This document shows, piece after piece, positions 1 to 8,336 of a DNA stretch of 58,455 nt. How positions within the stretch are numbered: the stretch's first letter is position 1; the number at the start of each line of letters is the position of its first letter. The stretch covers positions 1-58,455 of the forward strand of contig CALWKA010000007.1 in the NCBI GenBank assembly GCA_944381155.1, read 5' to 3'. This DNA comes from an uncultured Clostridia bacterium. Lineage in GTDB: Bacteria > Bacillota > Clostridia > Christensenellales > UBA1242. The translations under genes were made by a program, and so were the position numbers. The notes under the pieces were generated by a model. The model searched no databases and had not been told where the DNA came from. It saw only the letters and a list, made by a program, of their open reading frames with translations.

Positions 1-2137
1 AATCTACTGTGACGCTACCCAAATCTGATGTACCTAATTCTGAATTGTTAGTCTGAATCGTCACTAGATATTGATTTGTTTGAGCGGTGAAGTACGCGGT
101 GATTGAATCTTCCCCTGTGATTGTGCCACTCGCACTGCTCCAATTAGTGAATGAGAATGTATATTCGACTGTCTTTTCGTTTGGTGTGGCGGTCACTTTT
201 TGTCCATCGCTGAATGTTAAGACATTGCCAGATACTGAATATGTCGTGCCATAGTCTACCGTGACGCTAGATATATCTATTGTGCCATAAGATGTGTCGC
301 TAGATTGTATGGTTACTTCATATTGATTTACTTCGCGCTCAAAGTTCGCTGTGATCTCTCTATCTTCTGTGATTGGATCTACGGCATTGCTCCAACCCGT
401 AAATGTATATGTGTATTGTGCGGTGTTTTCATTTGGTTGGGCTATGATTTCTGTTCCATTGATTATTAGTTTATTATCTTGCACTTGAATTGGTGTATTG
501 TAGTTCACTGTAAGACTTGCTTTCGTGAGTGTGCCATAGTCCGCATTGTTCACCAATATGGATACTATATATTCATCCATTGTGCGTTCAAAGTTGGCTG
601 TGATGATTAGATTGCCCGTCACTTCGCTCACTACATTTGACCAATTCACGAATCTATAGTCATAGGTTAGGTTGTCCGCTGTTGGTGTGGCGGTGATTGT
701 GGTGTCGCCTATGGTGATTTGGTTGCCACTCACTATTATCTCGGTGCCATAGTCTACTGTTAGGCTCGTTTCGTTCACTGTGCCATATTCTGGGTTGCTT
801 GATTGTATCTCTACTGTGAAGGTCTTGATTTGCTCTGAATATGTTATCTCTAGATTGCCTGTCACTTTATATTGATTCTCTTGATCTGCCACTTTCTCTG
901 CGCCTGACACGCTAAATTCTGTGGTGTTATATCCTTCGGTCGTTTCGTATGTGATCTCTATTATATCTCCATAATGAAGCGTGCTGGTGCTGGTGAGATA
1001 TTCATTGTTCTTCTTTATGCTCACTTGCTCTGGGATGTTGCTGATTGTGTATTCTATATATACCGATTTGAAACTTGCATATAAATCTAGATCGGATACT
1101 ATACGCGTACTTTCTAGATCTACCGCCTTGCCTGATTCATCTACCCAGCCATTAAATTCATATTTATATATCTTATCCGCTGGTTTGGTTGGTGCGTTGT
1201 CATTATCATAACTAGCGTATTGATTGTATTGCACTTCGTCTATGTGTAGAATCGTCTCTTTATCTATATTGTCATAGAATGTAACGCTATATGTGTTGAT
1301 CTGAACGCCTTCCACTTCTACTGTCATATCCCCTGTGATTGTGATTGTATAATATCCGTCATTATCTGGAGTGATAACTTCGCCATTCACTTTCACCGTG
1401 ATTTCACTTTCTTCATATCCTGTGGATAAATTTAGTTTGAAACTATATTCGCTATTATATTCCACTTCTACCTGATTGTTCTCTATCCCTTCACCTTCTA
1501 TTGTGAATGACGGGCTGGTTGGTAGCGTGAGTTTATATGTATTCGCTTCATATTTGGCGTATATTGTCGTGCTTTTATTTATCTTCTCATCTTCATCGTA
1601 TGGTTGAGTGAGATTTTCGTCTTTATAGAAACCTACAAAGGTATACCCCTTTATATCTTGTGGCACTATGTCTTTTATGGTTGTCCCACGCTTCACATTC
1701 ACGGTATATTCTTGTATTACATCCACATTGTTTTCTATATCTACCGATACTTTCCTTTTGGATAAATACATCGTGGTAGGCACAGACACTCCTGCAATTA
1801 GCAACAAAACTACCGCAGTGGCTACCGCTGCTTTCTTCCTGGTACTACTCTTACCCGCGTTCTTCTTGATCTTCTCTTCTTGACTCGCTAGGGTGAGCTC
1901 GTCTTTTGTTTTTGCGTCTTGCTCAACTTTCGCTTGCGTATCTAGCACCTTTTCTTCTGGCTTTGGCTCGCTAACAGGTTCTTTTACCGATGCCGGCTTC
2001 TTTGCCTTTGCGCTAGTTTGCTCACTCTTTGCTTTGCCACTAGACTTACTGTTTGCTTTTGTACTCTTTTGAGTTGCCACTCCGCCTGCACTTTTCTTCA
2101 CATTTGAATTGATTGTCGACTTCTTTTCTTCTTTCAT
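1..2137 (-). CDS. Membrane-anchored surface protein with InlB/Listeria-Bacteroides-type repeats (3' end off the left edge)
   Basis: An open frame of 712 codons runs from an ATG at 2137 to the edge without a stop. The start follows AAAGGAGAG at good spacing. Residues 1-102 are rich in Lys, Ala, Ser and Glu with no signal peptide; about 103-122 form one hydrophobic segment (AVATAVVLLLIAGVSVPTT). This suggests a cytoplasmic tail, one membrane span and a long external part. The external part has units with the pattern 'YTFTGWSN...ITANFE' and 'YGT...VTVDYGT', typical of List-Bact/InlB B repeats. The last four units (bases 1 to about 830) recur about every 250 bp. Its GC content looks higher than the neighbouring AT-rich genes. 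Role is inferred to be adhesion or surface display; the C-terminal anchor, if any, is not visible. It has its own promoter. Confidence 0.85.
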   Translation of the reverse strand, partial: MKEEKKSTINSNVKKSAGGVATQKSTKANSKSSGKAKSEQTSAKAKKPASVKEPVSEPKPEEKVLDTQAKVEQDAKTKDELTLASQEEKIKKNAGKSSTRKKAAVATAVVLLLIAGVSVPTTMYLSKRKVSVDIENNVDVIQEYTVNVKRGTTIKDIVPQDIKGYTFVGFYKDENLTQPYDEDEKINKSTTIYAKYEANTYKLTLPTSPSFTIEGEGIENNQVEVEYNSEYSFKLNLSTGYEESEITVKVNGEVITPDNDGYYTITITGDMTVEVEGVQINTYSVTFYDNIDKETILHIDEVQYNQYASYDNDNAPTKPADKIYKYEFNGWVDESGKAVDLESTRIVSDLDLYASFKSVYIEYTISNIPEQVSIKKNNEYLTSTSTLHYGDIIEITYETTEGYNTTEFSVSGAEKVADQENQYKVTGNLEITYSEQIKTFTVEIQSSNPEYGTVNETSLTVDYGTEIIVSGNQITIGDTTITATPTADNLTYDYRFVNWSNVVSEVTGNLIITANFERTMDEYIVSILVNNADYGTLTKASLTVNYNTPIQVQDNKLIINGTEIIAQPNENTAQYTYTFTGWSNAVDPITEDREITANFEREVNQYEVTIQSSDTSYGTIDISSVTVDYGTTYSVSGNVLTFSDGQKVTATPNEKTVEYTFSFTNWSSASGTITGEDSITAYFTAQTNQYLVTIQTNNSELGTSDLGSVTVD

Positions 2138-2190
2138 TCTCTCTCCTTTCGTATTATTTTGCTTTTTTATTGTCTAATTATGTCATTTTA

Positions 2191-2220
2191 ATTATAGTTC
2201 ATTTTTGAAAATAAAGTCAA
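2191..2220 (-). promoter_or_regulatory. Sigma-A-type promoter of the surface protein gene
   Basis: On the minus strand TTGACT (2220-2215) is followed by 18 nt and TATAAT (2196-2191). The predicted transcript starts near 2184 and leaves a leader of about 47 nt before the SD and the ATG at 2137. Confidence 0.7.
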
Positions 2221-2309
2221 GCAATTTAGTTTGCCATAATCTAATATGTATAAAATATAACATATAAAAATTTAAAGTTTATAAAAATATAAATACTGAT
2301 TATTATAAG

Positions 2310-2332
2310 AAAAAACGAGAGTGAAACTCTCG
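2310..2332 (-). terminator. Rho-independent terminator after tsf
   Basis: On the minus strand a perfect 7-bp stem CGAGAGT/ACTCTCG with a 3-nt loop is followed by TTTTTT. It lies about 130 nt beyond the tsf stop and separates rpsB-tsf from the surface gene. The rest of 2138-2462 is AT-rich and holds only this and the promoter. Confidence 0.8.
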
Positions 2333-2462
2333 ACTTATTCTCATTAATTTTTATATTTTATGCAATTGCATATTTTTATAATTCTTAAAAAAAATGACTT
2401 TACAATATAAAATATATATCATAAAGTCTATTTTCAATCTTTGCTTTAATATAAATTAAATT

Positions 2463-3122
2463 CTATTTTGTTTTAGTTTGAGCTGCAACTTCTGCTGCAA
2501 AATCATCATTGCGTTTAGTAAGTCCTTCGCCCATTGTCATCATATAGAAACGCCTGATAGTGATTTTTTCGCCTATTTTCGCAACTAATTCAGTCAAAAC
2601 ATCTTTAACTTTTTTCTTGCCCGAATCGTCTCTAATATAAGGTTGTTCCATCAAAACAACTTCTTCATAATATTTTTTGATCTTTCCATCGACAATTTTA
2701 TCTACCATTGCTTCTGGCTTGCCTTCATTTAACAATTGAACACGATAGATATTGCGTTCTGCATCGATTTTTTCTTGCGGAACTTCATCAATATTCACGC
2801 AAATAGGACGAGAAGCAACAACTTGCATTGCTATATTATGAGCAAATTCTCTTAATTGTTCATTTTTCGCTGCAAAATCTGTTTCAGTGTTGATTTCTAC
2901 AAGGGAAGCAAAACTTCCGCCACCGTGCACATACGCATCAATAAATCCTTCAGCAGCAATTCTGCCTTCTTTTTTAGCAGCCTTTGCCACCCCTCTCTCG
3001 CGAAGAAGCTCAACCGCTTTTTCCATATTGCCGTCAGCGTCTACTAAAGCTTTTTTGCAATCCATCATACCTGCGCCAGTCATATCGCGTAATTGAGCGA
3101 CATCTTTTGCTGTAATATTCAT
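2463..3122 (-). CDS. tsf: Elongation factor Ts
   Basis: The 219-residue product is the guanine-nucleotide exchange factor for EF-Tu. The N-terminal UBA-like domain is clear (ITAKDVAQLRDMTGAGMMDC, about residues 3-22). It is followed by the EF-Tu contact motif TDFAAKN at about residue 80 and one core domain. At 219 residues it is shorter than the roughly 290-residue Bacillus or E. coli forms and probably keeps a single core subdomain. It lies 168 nt downstream of rpsB in the conserved rpsB-tsf order and ends before a terminator at 2310-2332. Family assignment is secure. Confidence 0.97.
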   Translation of the reverse strand: MNITAKDVAQLRDMTGAGMMDCKKALVDADGNMEKAVELLRERGVAKAAKKEGRIAAEGFIDAYVHGGGSFASLVEINTETDFAAKNEQLREFAHNIAMQVVASRPICVNIDEVPQEKIDAERNIYRVQLLNEGKPEAMVDKIVDGKIKKYYEEVVLMEQPYIRDDSGKKKVKDVLTELVAKIGEKITIRRFYMMTMGEGLTKRNDDFAAEVAAQTKTK

Positions 3123-3290
3123 AAATACTCCTTAATTAATTTATTTTAAAAATCTAAAACTTATTTGTAAAGATAGTTAACAAATAAAATTGTTTTTCTG
3201 TGCAGTTAAAAATGATCAGTAAAAATAATATAAATTTATCATTTCAAGAATGCTTAATGCAAATACGAATTCAATAAAATGGTCATTTTA

Positions 3291-4145
3291 TTATTTTTCT
3301 TCATTGTCATTTTCTTCTACTTTTTCAGCCTTTTTTTCTTTTTTAACTCGTGCTGGTTTTTTCTTCTTGTCTTCTGGTTTGTCTTCGTCTTTTACGATTT
3401 CACCACTCACCATAGCTTCCATAGACACATCTTCATCTTCTGCATTTGGATCGTGAAGAATCACTCCGCCCTTTGCTTCCAAAATAGCATCAGTCAACGC
3501 GCTCAAAATTAGTTTAACTGAACCGATTGCGTCATCATTGGCAGGAATACAATAATCAACATCATCTGGATCGCTGTTTGTGTCTACAATGCCAACCGTA
3601 GGTATATGAAGTTTCTTTGCTTCTTTGACTGCAATGTGCTCTGTATGCGGATCAACTAAAATAATGAGTCCTGGAAGTGAAGTCATATCCTTGATACCTG
3701 TCAAATTGTTAGCTAATTTATCTCTTTCTGCTTTCAATTTGATAACTTCTTTTTTAGGTAACAAATCAAAGTCGCCCAAAGCTTCCATATTGTTCAATTT
3801 GTTCATTCTATCGATTCTCTTTCTGATGGTCGTGAAATTAGTCAAAGTACCGCCAAGCCAACGAGTGTTGACATAAAACATACCTGATCTTTCAGCTTCT
3901 TGTTTCACAGTTTCGCTTGCCTGTTTCTTTGTGCCGATGAACAATACATTTGCTCCTGACAAAACTTTGTCCTTGATGAATACATAAGCTTCATCAATTT
4001 TTTTCGAAGTATCTTCAAGATTGATGATGTGGATATCGTTCCTGTCTGTGAAAATATACTTCTTCATCTTTGGATTCCATTTCCTAGTCTGGTGACCGAA
4101 ATGGCAACCTGCTTCTAATAATTGTTTCATTGAAATAACTGACAT
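3291..4145 (-). CDS. rpsB: 30S ribosomal protein S2
   Basis: S2 is a small-subunit protein assembled late and needed for S1 docking and initiation. The chosen start ([20 protein letters not shown]) follows AGGAGG with a 7-nt spacer; an open frame extends 18 codons further upstream but without an SD. The product has 284 residues. The signatures [14 protein letters not shown] and, later, [20 protein letters not shown] are canonical S2. After about residue 235 there is an extra acidic then Lys-rich tail ([20 protein letters not shown]) not present in minimal S2. It is followed by tsf. A promoter and a leader of about 100 nt precede it. Confidence 0.97.
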   Translation of the reverse strand: MSVISMKQLLEAGCHFGHQTRKWNPKMKKYIFTDRNDIHIINLEDTSKKIDEAYVFIKDKVLSGANVLFIGTKKQASETVKQEAERSGMFYVNTRWLGGTLTNFTTIRKRIDRMNKLNNMEALGDFDLLPKKEVIKLKAERDKLANNLTGIKDMTSLPGLIILVDPHTEHIAVKEAKKLHIPTVGIVDTNSDPDDVDYCIPANDDAIGSVKLILSALTDAILEAKGGVILHDPNAEDEDVSMEAMVSGEIVKDEDKPEDKKKKPARVKKEKKAEKVEENDNEEK

Positions 4146-4249
4146 AAAATTAACCTCCTGTTTGTCTTCTTCCCTATTAATCATTTTGCTATGAACCAAA
4201 ATGGCAACAGACTAGCAATCATAATAGGTGCTATTCTTTGAACGGAATA

Positions 4250-4278
4250 AGTGTAGCAAGTTTTGAAAAATTTGTCAA
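4250..4278 (-). promoter_or_regulatory. Promoter of rpsB-tsf
   Basis: TTGACA (4278-4273), 17-nt spacer, TACACT (4255-4250). Transcription would start near 4243, giving a leader of about 100 nt before the SD of rpsB. A second, weaker candidate with only 15 nt spacing (TTGACA 4406-4401, TATAAT 4385-4380) lies upstream. Confidence 0.7.
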
Positions 4279-4432
4279 TAAAAAACTTGAATTTTTTAAT
4301 ATTAATATAAATTTGTGCATAGATTATTCGCGTAAGTGATATTTTAGGCGCACAATCGGGCATGCAAAAATAACAATTCATTATAATGGTTTACAAACAA
4401 TGTCAAAAATGGTTAAACAGTTGAACAATCTT

Positions 4433-4753
4433 TTATAACCTTTCATAAGTTTCTATAATTTCATCAATAATATTTTCGTCAGTTATTGGATGCAATTTTT
4501 TGTTTTTCTCATCAATTTCAAAAAAAACAGCTTCCGCATATTCTTCATCATCTTCAGATATGGCAGGTATCAAAATGGCATACAATTTTTGCGTACTATC
4601 AAGGGAAATGACCGCAATTTGTTCGTACTCAATCAAAACATTGTTCTCATCCGGATAAAAAATATTATCATCGTTTTGTTCATCTAAAATTTGATCAATA
4701 GGATCAATTACATTATTCTTTGTAGAATTGTTATCTTGATTCGTTTTTTTCAT
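4433..4753 (-). CDS. DUF1292 family protein
   Basis: A 106-residue acidic protein with the DUF1292 pattern: residues about 40-100 contain EYEQIAVISLD, YAILIPA and EDDEEYAEAVFFEI. The N-terminal 35 residues are polar and probably disordered. Function is unknown. It starts 1 nt after the ruvX stop, and its SD (AAGGAG) lies within the last ruvX codons, so the two are translationally linked. The ruvX-DUF1292 pairing is common in Firmicutes (family knowledge). No catalytic residues can be named. Confidence 0.88.
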   Translation of the reverse strand: MKKTNQDNNSTKNNVIDPIDQILDEQNDDNIFYPDENNVLIEYEQIAVISLDSTQKLYAILIPAISEDDEEYAEAVFFEIDEKNKKLHPITDENIIDEIIETYERL

Positions 4754-4754
4754 T

Positions 4755-5183
4755 TTATCTCCTTATATCTAAATAATCTTGCAATATAATTGATGCAGAC
4801 ACACTATCCAATTTTTCTTTTCGTTTTTTCCAATCTTTGATAGTTTTTTTCAAAATGTCATCTGCCATAACTGAAGACATTCTTTCATCCACAAATTCTA
4901 CTTTTATCTTTTTATCAGATTGAATGTCTAATGAACTCATTAGTTTATTTATAAATTCACGCGTGTATTGCGCTATTTGCTGTTCTTCACCCTGCATATT
5001 TAGAGGCAGTCCGCACACAATTTCATCTACATTTTGGCGTCTGATTAAGTCTACAAAAAAGTCAATGTCTTCCTTTTCATTTTTTCTCTTGTAGGTCAAA
5101 TATGGCGAAGCTAAAAACTTTGTTTCATCTGAAAGTGCTATACCAATACGCGCTAGTCCAAAATCAATTCCCATTGCTTTCAT
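4755..5183 (-). CDS. ruvX: Putative pre-16S rRNA nuclease / Holliday-junction resolvase-like protein (YqgF)
   Basis: 142 residues with an RNase H-like fold. Motif I is GIDFGLARIGIALSD (Asp7), motif II is VCGLPLNMQGEEQ, and the C-terminal acidic motif is FVDERMSS. YqgF in E. coli helps mature 16S rRNA 5' ends; that role is assumed here. It is the first gene of a two-gene unit with DUF1292. There is no SD before the ATG. Instead a promoter lies so close (-10 box ending 6 nt before ATG) that the mRNA is predicted to be leaderless. Confidence 0.93.
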   Translation of the reverse strand: MKAMGIDFGLARIGIALSDETKFLASPYLTYKRKNEKEDIDFFVDLIRRQNVDEIVCGLPLNMQGEEQQIAQYTREFINKLMSSLDIQSDKKIKVEFVDERMSSVMADDILKKTIKDWKKRKEKLDSVSASIILQDYLDIRR

Positions 5184-5189
5184 ATTTTA

Positions 5190-5218
5190 AGTTTATCAAA
5201 AACAAACTTTTTTGTAAA
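5190..5218 (-). promoter_or_regulatory. Promoter of ruvX, leaderless geometry
   Basis: TTTACA (5218-5213), 17 nt, TAAACT (5195-5190), then exactly 6 nt to the ATG at 5183. The gene has no SD. The rest of 5184-5425 is AT-rich and shows no other feature. Confidence 0.5.
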
Positions 5219-5425
5219 TTGATTCATTGTGATTTTAAAAATTTTAAAATTAATTATTATTTTAATAATGGAAAATATATTATCTTTGTATCTTTATTTT
5301 TTAAAAGATAGTTAATTATAATATTATTAATTAAATTAGAAGAATGAAAATAGTTATTAATAAATTTTCTTACCGCGCCAAATTTTACATAATCTACAGA
5401 TAAAATAATCTTGTTTTCATATTAA

Positions 5426-6601
5426 TTATTCTACAACGATTTTTATTTCTTTTCTAACTTGGTCGTCCAATAGACAAGTGATAGTCAAAATTATTTCACC
5501 CCTACCTTTGCAATTCAAATAAATCAATGGATGGTCTGTGCTTAAAACTTCCACTATCGCTGAATTTGAACTGACGACACTAATTTTCTGATAAGCAGTA
5601 ATTCCATTTTTATCAATTATGTTGTACATTAAAGGGAAAATCTCACCTTGAGAAAGTTTCAACTCATCTGAATTATCCGAATATATTTCTATTGTGTATT
5701 CAGGTTTTAGCCTGATTGTCAAACTAAAAGAATAATTATATAGTATGTAATCATATTTTAGTTGAATTAAAATTTTTGCGTTTCCTTTTGATAATGGTAT
5801 AAATGTTTCATCTTCATATATTAAACAATTTGTATCTAATGTTTCTATTCGTACATCAGTGCTAGTGTTGATCTGAAAAACATCATCTAATTTATAATCT
5901 GAACCAATTTCCAAACTATCTACAAGTTGAATTATATTTGAATTTTCATTTTCTTCCACTGATACTTGAATGCTGTCTTTTAAATGTTGATTTTTAGATT
6001 TAGGAATAGTAAAATCTATACTATATTTGCCGATTTTATTTGCTGTAATAATATTGTTTAAAAATGAGATGCCACCATCTTCACTCCCATATTTATTAGT
6101 TATTTCGTATTTTAAAAATATGGAACTCTCTTCTGGTTTGATTGAAATATACCCATTTAGCAAAATCACTGATTCGCCTAGATTTATTGTTATGCTTCTC
6201 GGGCAATTTAAGACTAGACTAGTTGCATAAACTATTTTATCTTCTGTATCTATTGCTGGCTCGTCGTCTTGATTTTCATCTCCAACATCAATTTCGGGTG
6301 AACTATCTTGCGATTCATTTCCACTATCTGATTTGTCTTCATCCGTCTCGTCCGAATCGGTTGGAATATCCGGTTTTTCTATTGGACTATCAATTGGATC
6401 GTTATTATCTGTTTCGCCTAGAGTCGTGTCGTCTTCGTTTGACGAATCTGAATTTTCATTTTCTTGAACTTGTGAATCTTCTAAAACGGCAGTTTCATTC
6501 GTTGCATCTGCCGAATGAGGCGGGAAGAAAACAAGAAATAACACTAGTGCGGTTATTATTAATACACAGTATAGAGAAAAAATTAGAACCTTCTTGTTCA
6601 C
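5426..6601 (-). CDS. Exported/anchored protein with acidic linker and Ig-like domains
   Basis: 391 residues, not matched to a named gene. Residues about 4-27 are a hydrophobic signal anchor (VLIFSLYCVLIITALVLFLV). Residues about 30-125 are a low-complexity linker extremely rich in Asp, Glu, Ser and Asn. The remainder looks like three beta-rich segments, each with a 'NLGESVILLNGYI' or 'LSQGEIFPLMYNI' style opening and a closing strand such as 'KIGKYSIDFTI', 'KGNAKILIQLKY' or 'GRGEIILTITCL', resembling bacterial Ig-like (Big) folds. The start is GTG at 6601 with no SD; a promoter is placed for leaderless transcription. A wall- or surface-associated role is inferred. Confidence 0.75.
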   Translation of the reverse strand: MNKKVLIFSLYCVLIITALVLFLVFFPPHSADATNETAVLEDSQVQENENSDSSNEDDTTLGETDNNDPIDSPIEKPDIPTDSDETDEDKSDSGNESQDSSPEIDVGDENQDDEPAIDTEDKIVYATSLVLNCPRSITINLGESVILLNGYISIKPEESSIFLKYEITNKYGSEDGGISFLNNIITANKIGKYSIDFTIPKSKNQHLKDSIQVSVEENENSNIIQLVDSLEIGSDYKLDDVFQINTSTDVRIETLDTNCLIYEDETFIPLSKGNAKILIQLKYDYILYNYSFSLTIRLKPEYTIEIYSDNSDELKLSQGEIFPLMYNIIDKNGITAYQKISVVSSNSAIVEVLSTDHPLIYLNCKGRGEIILTITCLLDDQVRKEIKIVVE

Positions 6602-6607
6602 AGAAAA

Positions 6608-6636
6608 ATAATATAAAAAATGGAAAAATTTTCCAA
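6608..6636 (-). promoter_or_regulatory. Promoter of the Ig-like protein gene, leaderless geometry
   Basis: TTGGAA (6636-6631), 17 nt, TATTAT (6613-6608), then 6 nt to the GTG start at 6601. No SD is present. Confidence 0.5.
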
Positions 6637-6727
6637 ATGTTTTGTCGAAAAATGTAAAAAATATTTAAAAAGTTCGTAAAAAATATAGGTTGAACCGAAA
6701 AAATTATTCAAATTCTTAATTTTTGTG

Positions 6728-7735
6728 CTAATTTGTTTCTCTTTTTCTATTTGTTAAAATGTTTATCTTGTGATTTTCTCTATTTATTTTAGAAATAACT
6801 CCATTAACTCTACTATTCAATTTATAAAGATAATGCGTGGCTACATTTGCCCTATCACTATTTTCTTTTGTAATGGCAAGCGCTGTCAATCCATTGTCTA
6901 ATCTGATGACCGCTCCCACTGGCAAAATTTTAACCACTTCGCCTGAAACTTCATCGCCAATCTTTAATTGATTGAATTGAATATCTAGCGGATTTTCTTT
7001 CAGTTGTTTCAAGCCTACACTAATTCTCGAATAATCACTATTTGTATCTATTATTTTGAAATCATAATTTTTGTTGAGTTCTATCACATCTTTCAGACTA
7101 TTGATATGTTCATACGATGCGTCTGATATTGATAGTTTACCCTTTGCACCATTTTCCAACAAAACGATTGCATATTTATCTTCCAATTTTATAACAGTGC
7201 CATTCAATACTTCGTTGATCTGCACCGGAATCGTTTGATTTGCTTCCAACAACTTTGTACTACAAACAATAGACTTTTTTATGTTGTTCAATTCAATAAC
7301 TATTGCAGTTATCTCACGATTGATCAAACTATCGCGATTGACATAATCTTTCGTAGCACATTGAGAATATGGCAAAAACACTCTATATCCCATAAAATCT
7401 CCCAACATACCGCTAGTGTTTATGCTTGAAATTTTGAAATTCAATTCGCTCCCAACCTTCAAATTTTTCAATTTTTCTTTGTCTTCAAGCGCTTTGTTCA
7501 CGCCAGAATGAGTGAGCACCAAACAGCCTTTATCATCAATCTGCCCCGTGACCATAACCAAGATAGCGTCGCCAATTTTAAACGCAGGATCAAGTTCTTC
7601 GCGTGGAAAAACTCCTTCTTTCAGCCCGCCCAAAGCTACGACGACTTCTTTTGCTCCAATCATAACAATTGTGCCTGTAATAATATCCCCACGATTATAC
7701 TGGGTCATACTTATATTAAAATCTTTCATTCTCAT
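6728..7735 (-). CDS. Protein with four S1 RNA-binding domains (ribosomal S1-like)
   Basis: 335 residues containing four S1/OB repeats at about 12-75, 90-165, 170-245 and 255-330. Repeat 1 (RGDIITGTIVMIGAKEVVV, then GLKEGVFPREEL) is the most canonical. Repeat 4 has GDEVSGEVVKILPVGAVIRL. Short S1-like proteins of Firmicutes bind RNA and may act in translation initiation or RNA decay. It overlaps the end of plsC by 20 nt and is the third gene of the flavoprotein-plsC-S1 unit. The start is taken at 7735 (10 nt after an AAGGAG inside plsC); ATG at 7729 is the alternative. Repeats 2 and 3 are divergent, so RNA affinity may be lower than in true S1. Confidence 0.88.
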   Translation of the reverse strand: MRMKDFNISMTQYNRGDIITGTIVMIGAKEVVVALGGLKEGVFPREELDPAFKIGDAILVMVTGQIDDKGCLVLTHSGVNKALEDKEKLKNLKVGSELNFKISSINTSGMLGDFMGYRVFLPYSQCATKDYVNRDSLINREITAIVIELNNIKKSIVCSTKLLEANQTIPVQINEVLNGTVIKLEDKYAIVLLENGAKGKLSISDASYEHINSLKDVIELNKNYDFKIIDTNSDYSRISVGLKQLKENPLDIQFNQLKIGDEVSGEVVKILPVGAVIRLDNGLTALAITKENSDRANVATHYLYKLNSRVNGVISKINRENHKINILTNRKRETN

Positions 7736-8330
7736 TAGGTGAATTCTCCTTTAATAAATCGTTCATTTTAGAAATAATCAAATTGGCATATTCGTCCAGA
7801 TATTCTTTGTCCTTTTTTCTAGTAACATCAGGATAAATCGGTTCACCTATCAAAAGTTTCGTGCGTCTGAATGCTTTGATTTTTCTAGTAAACATCATTG
7901 GAACTACTGGCGTATTTGTGCGCAGAGAAAACAAAGCGACTCCTTCCTTCGCGCTTCCTTGCTCAATATTAATCGTTTTTGCCCTAGTGCCTTGCGGAAA
8001 TATTAAGATTGGTTTGTTTTTCTTAATCAAAGAAAAAATCTCTTTTATAGCGCGCGGATCGGCTTGCGATCTATCCACCGGCACAGCGCCCAAACTACGC
8101 ATACAGGCAGAAATGAACTTGTTTTTGAACAATTCTTTTTTTGCCAATATCCTATGCTTTTTGTTGAAGGTAATGTCTATCATCACAGGGTCTAGATTTG
8201 AAGTGTGATTGCAAGATATAATGAAGTTTTTTCCCTTCAATTGCTTCAAATTCTTTTTTCCAATCTTTTTGATAGGAAAAAGTATCAAGCACGGAATCAT
8301 AATCAATGTGATTGCGATATAAAAAAGCAT
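7716..8330 (-). CDS. plsC: 1-acyl-sn-glycerol-3-phosphate acyltransferase
   Basis: 204 residues that transfer an acyl chain to lysophosphatidate at the membrane to make phosphatidate. A hydrophobic N-terminus (about 1-20) is followed by the acyltransferase motif NHTSNLD (His42, Asp47), the substrate motif AVPVDRSQAD (80-89) and FPQGTRAK (109-116, in place of the usual FPEGTR). It begins 6 nt after the upstream flavoprotein gene and overlaps the S1 gene. In many Clostridia this position is cmk-plsC-ispH-S1; cmk and ispH are absent here. Confidence 0.94.
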   Translation of the reverse strand: MLFYIAITLIMIPCLILFPIKKIGKKNLKQLKGKNFIISCNHTSNLDPVMIDITFNKKHRILAKKELFKNKFISACMRSLGAVPVDRSQADPRAIKEIFSLIKKNKPILIFPQGTRAKTINIEQGSAKEGVALFSLRTNTPVVPMMFTRKIKAFRRTKLLIGEPIYPDVTRKKDKEYLDEYANLIISKMNDLLKENSPNENERF

Positions 8331-8336
8331 ATAAAT

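Noticed and set aside
981..1883. Plus-strand ORFs at 981-1211 and 1668-1883
   Set aside because: They are antisense shadows of the minus-strand surface gene that runs off the left edge; they have no SD and no recognisable content.
4380..4406. Second rpsB promoter (TTGACA, TATAAT)
   Set aside because: The boxes are perfect but only 15 nt apart, too short for normal sigma-A use; kept only as a remark.
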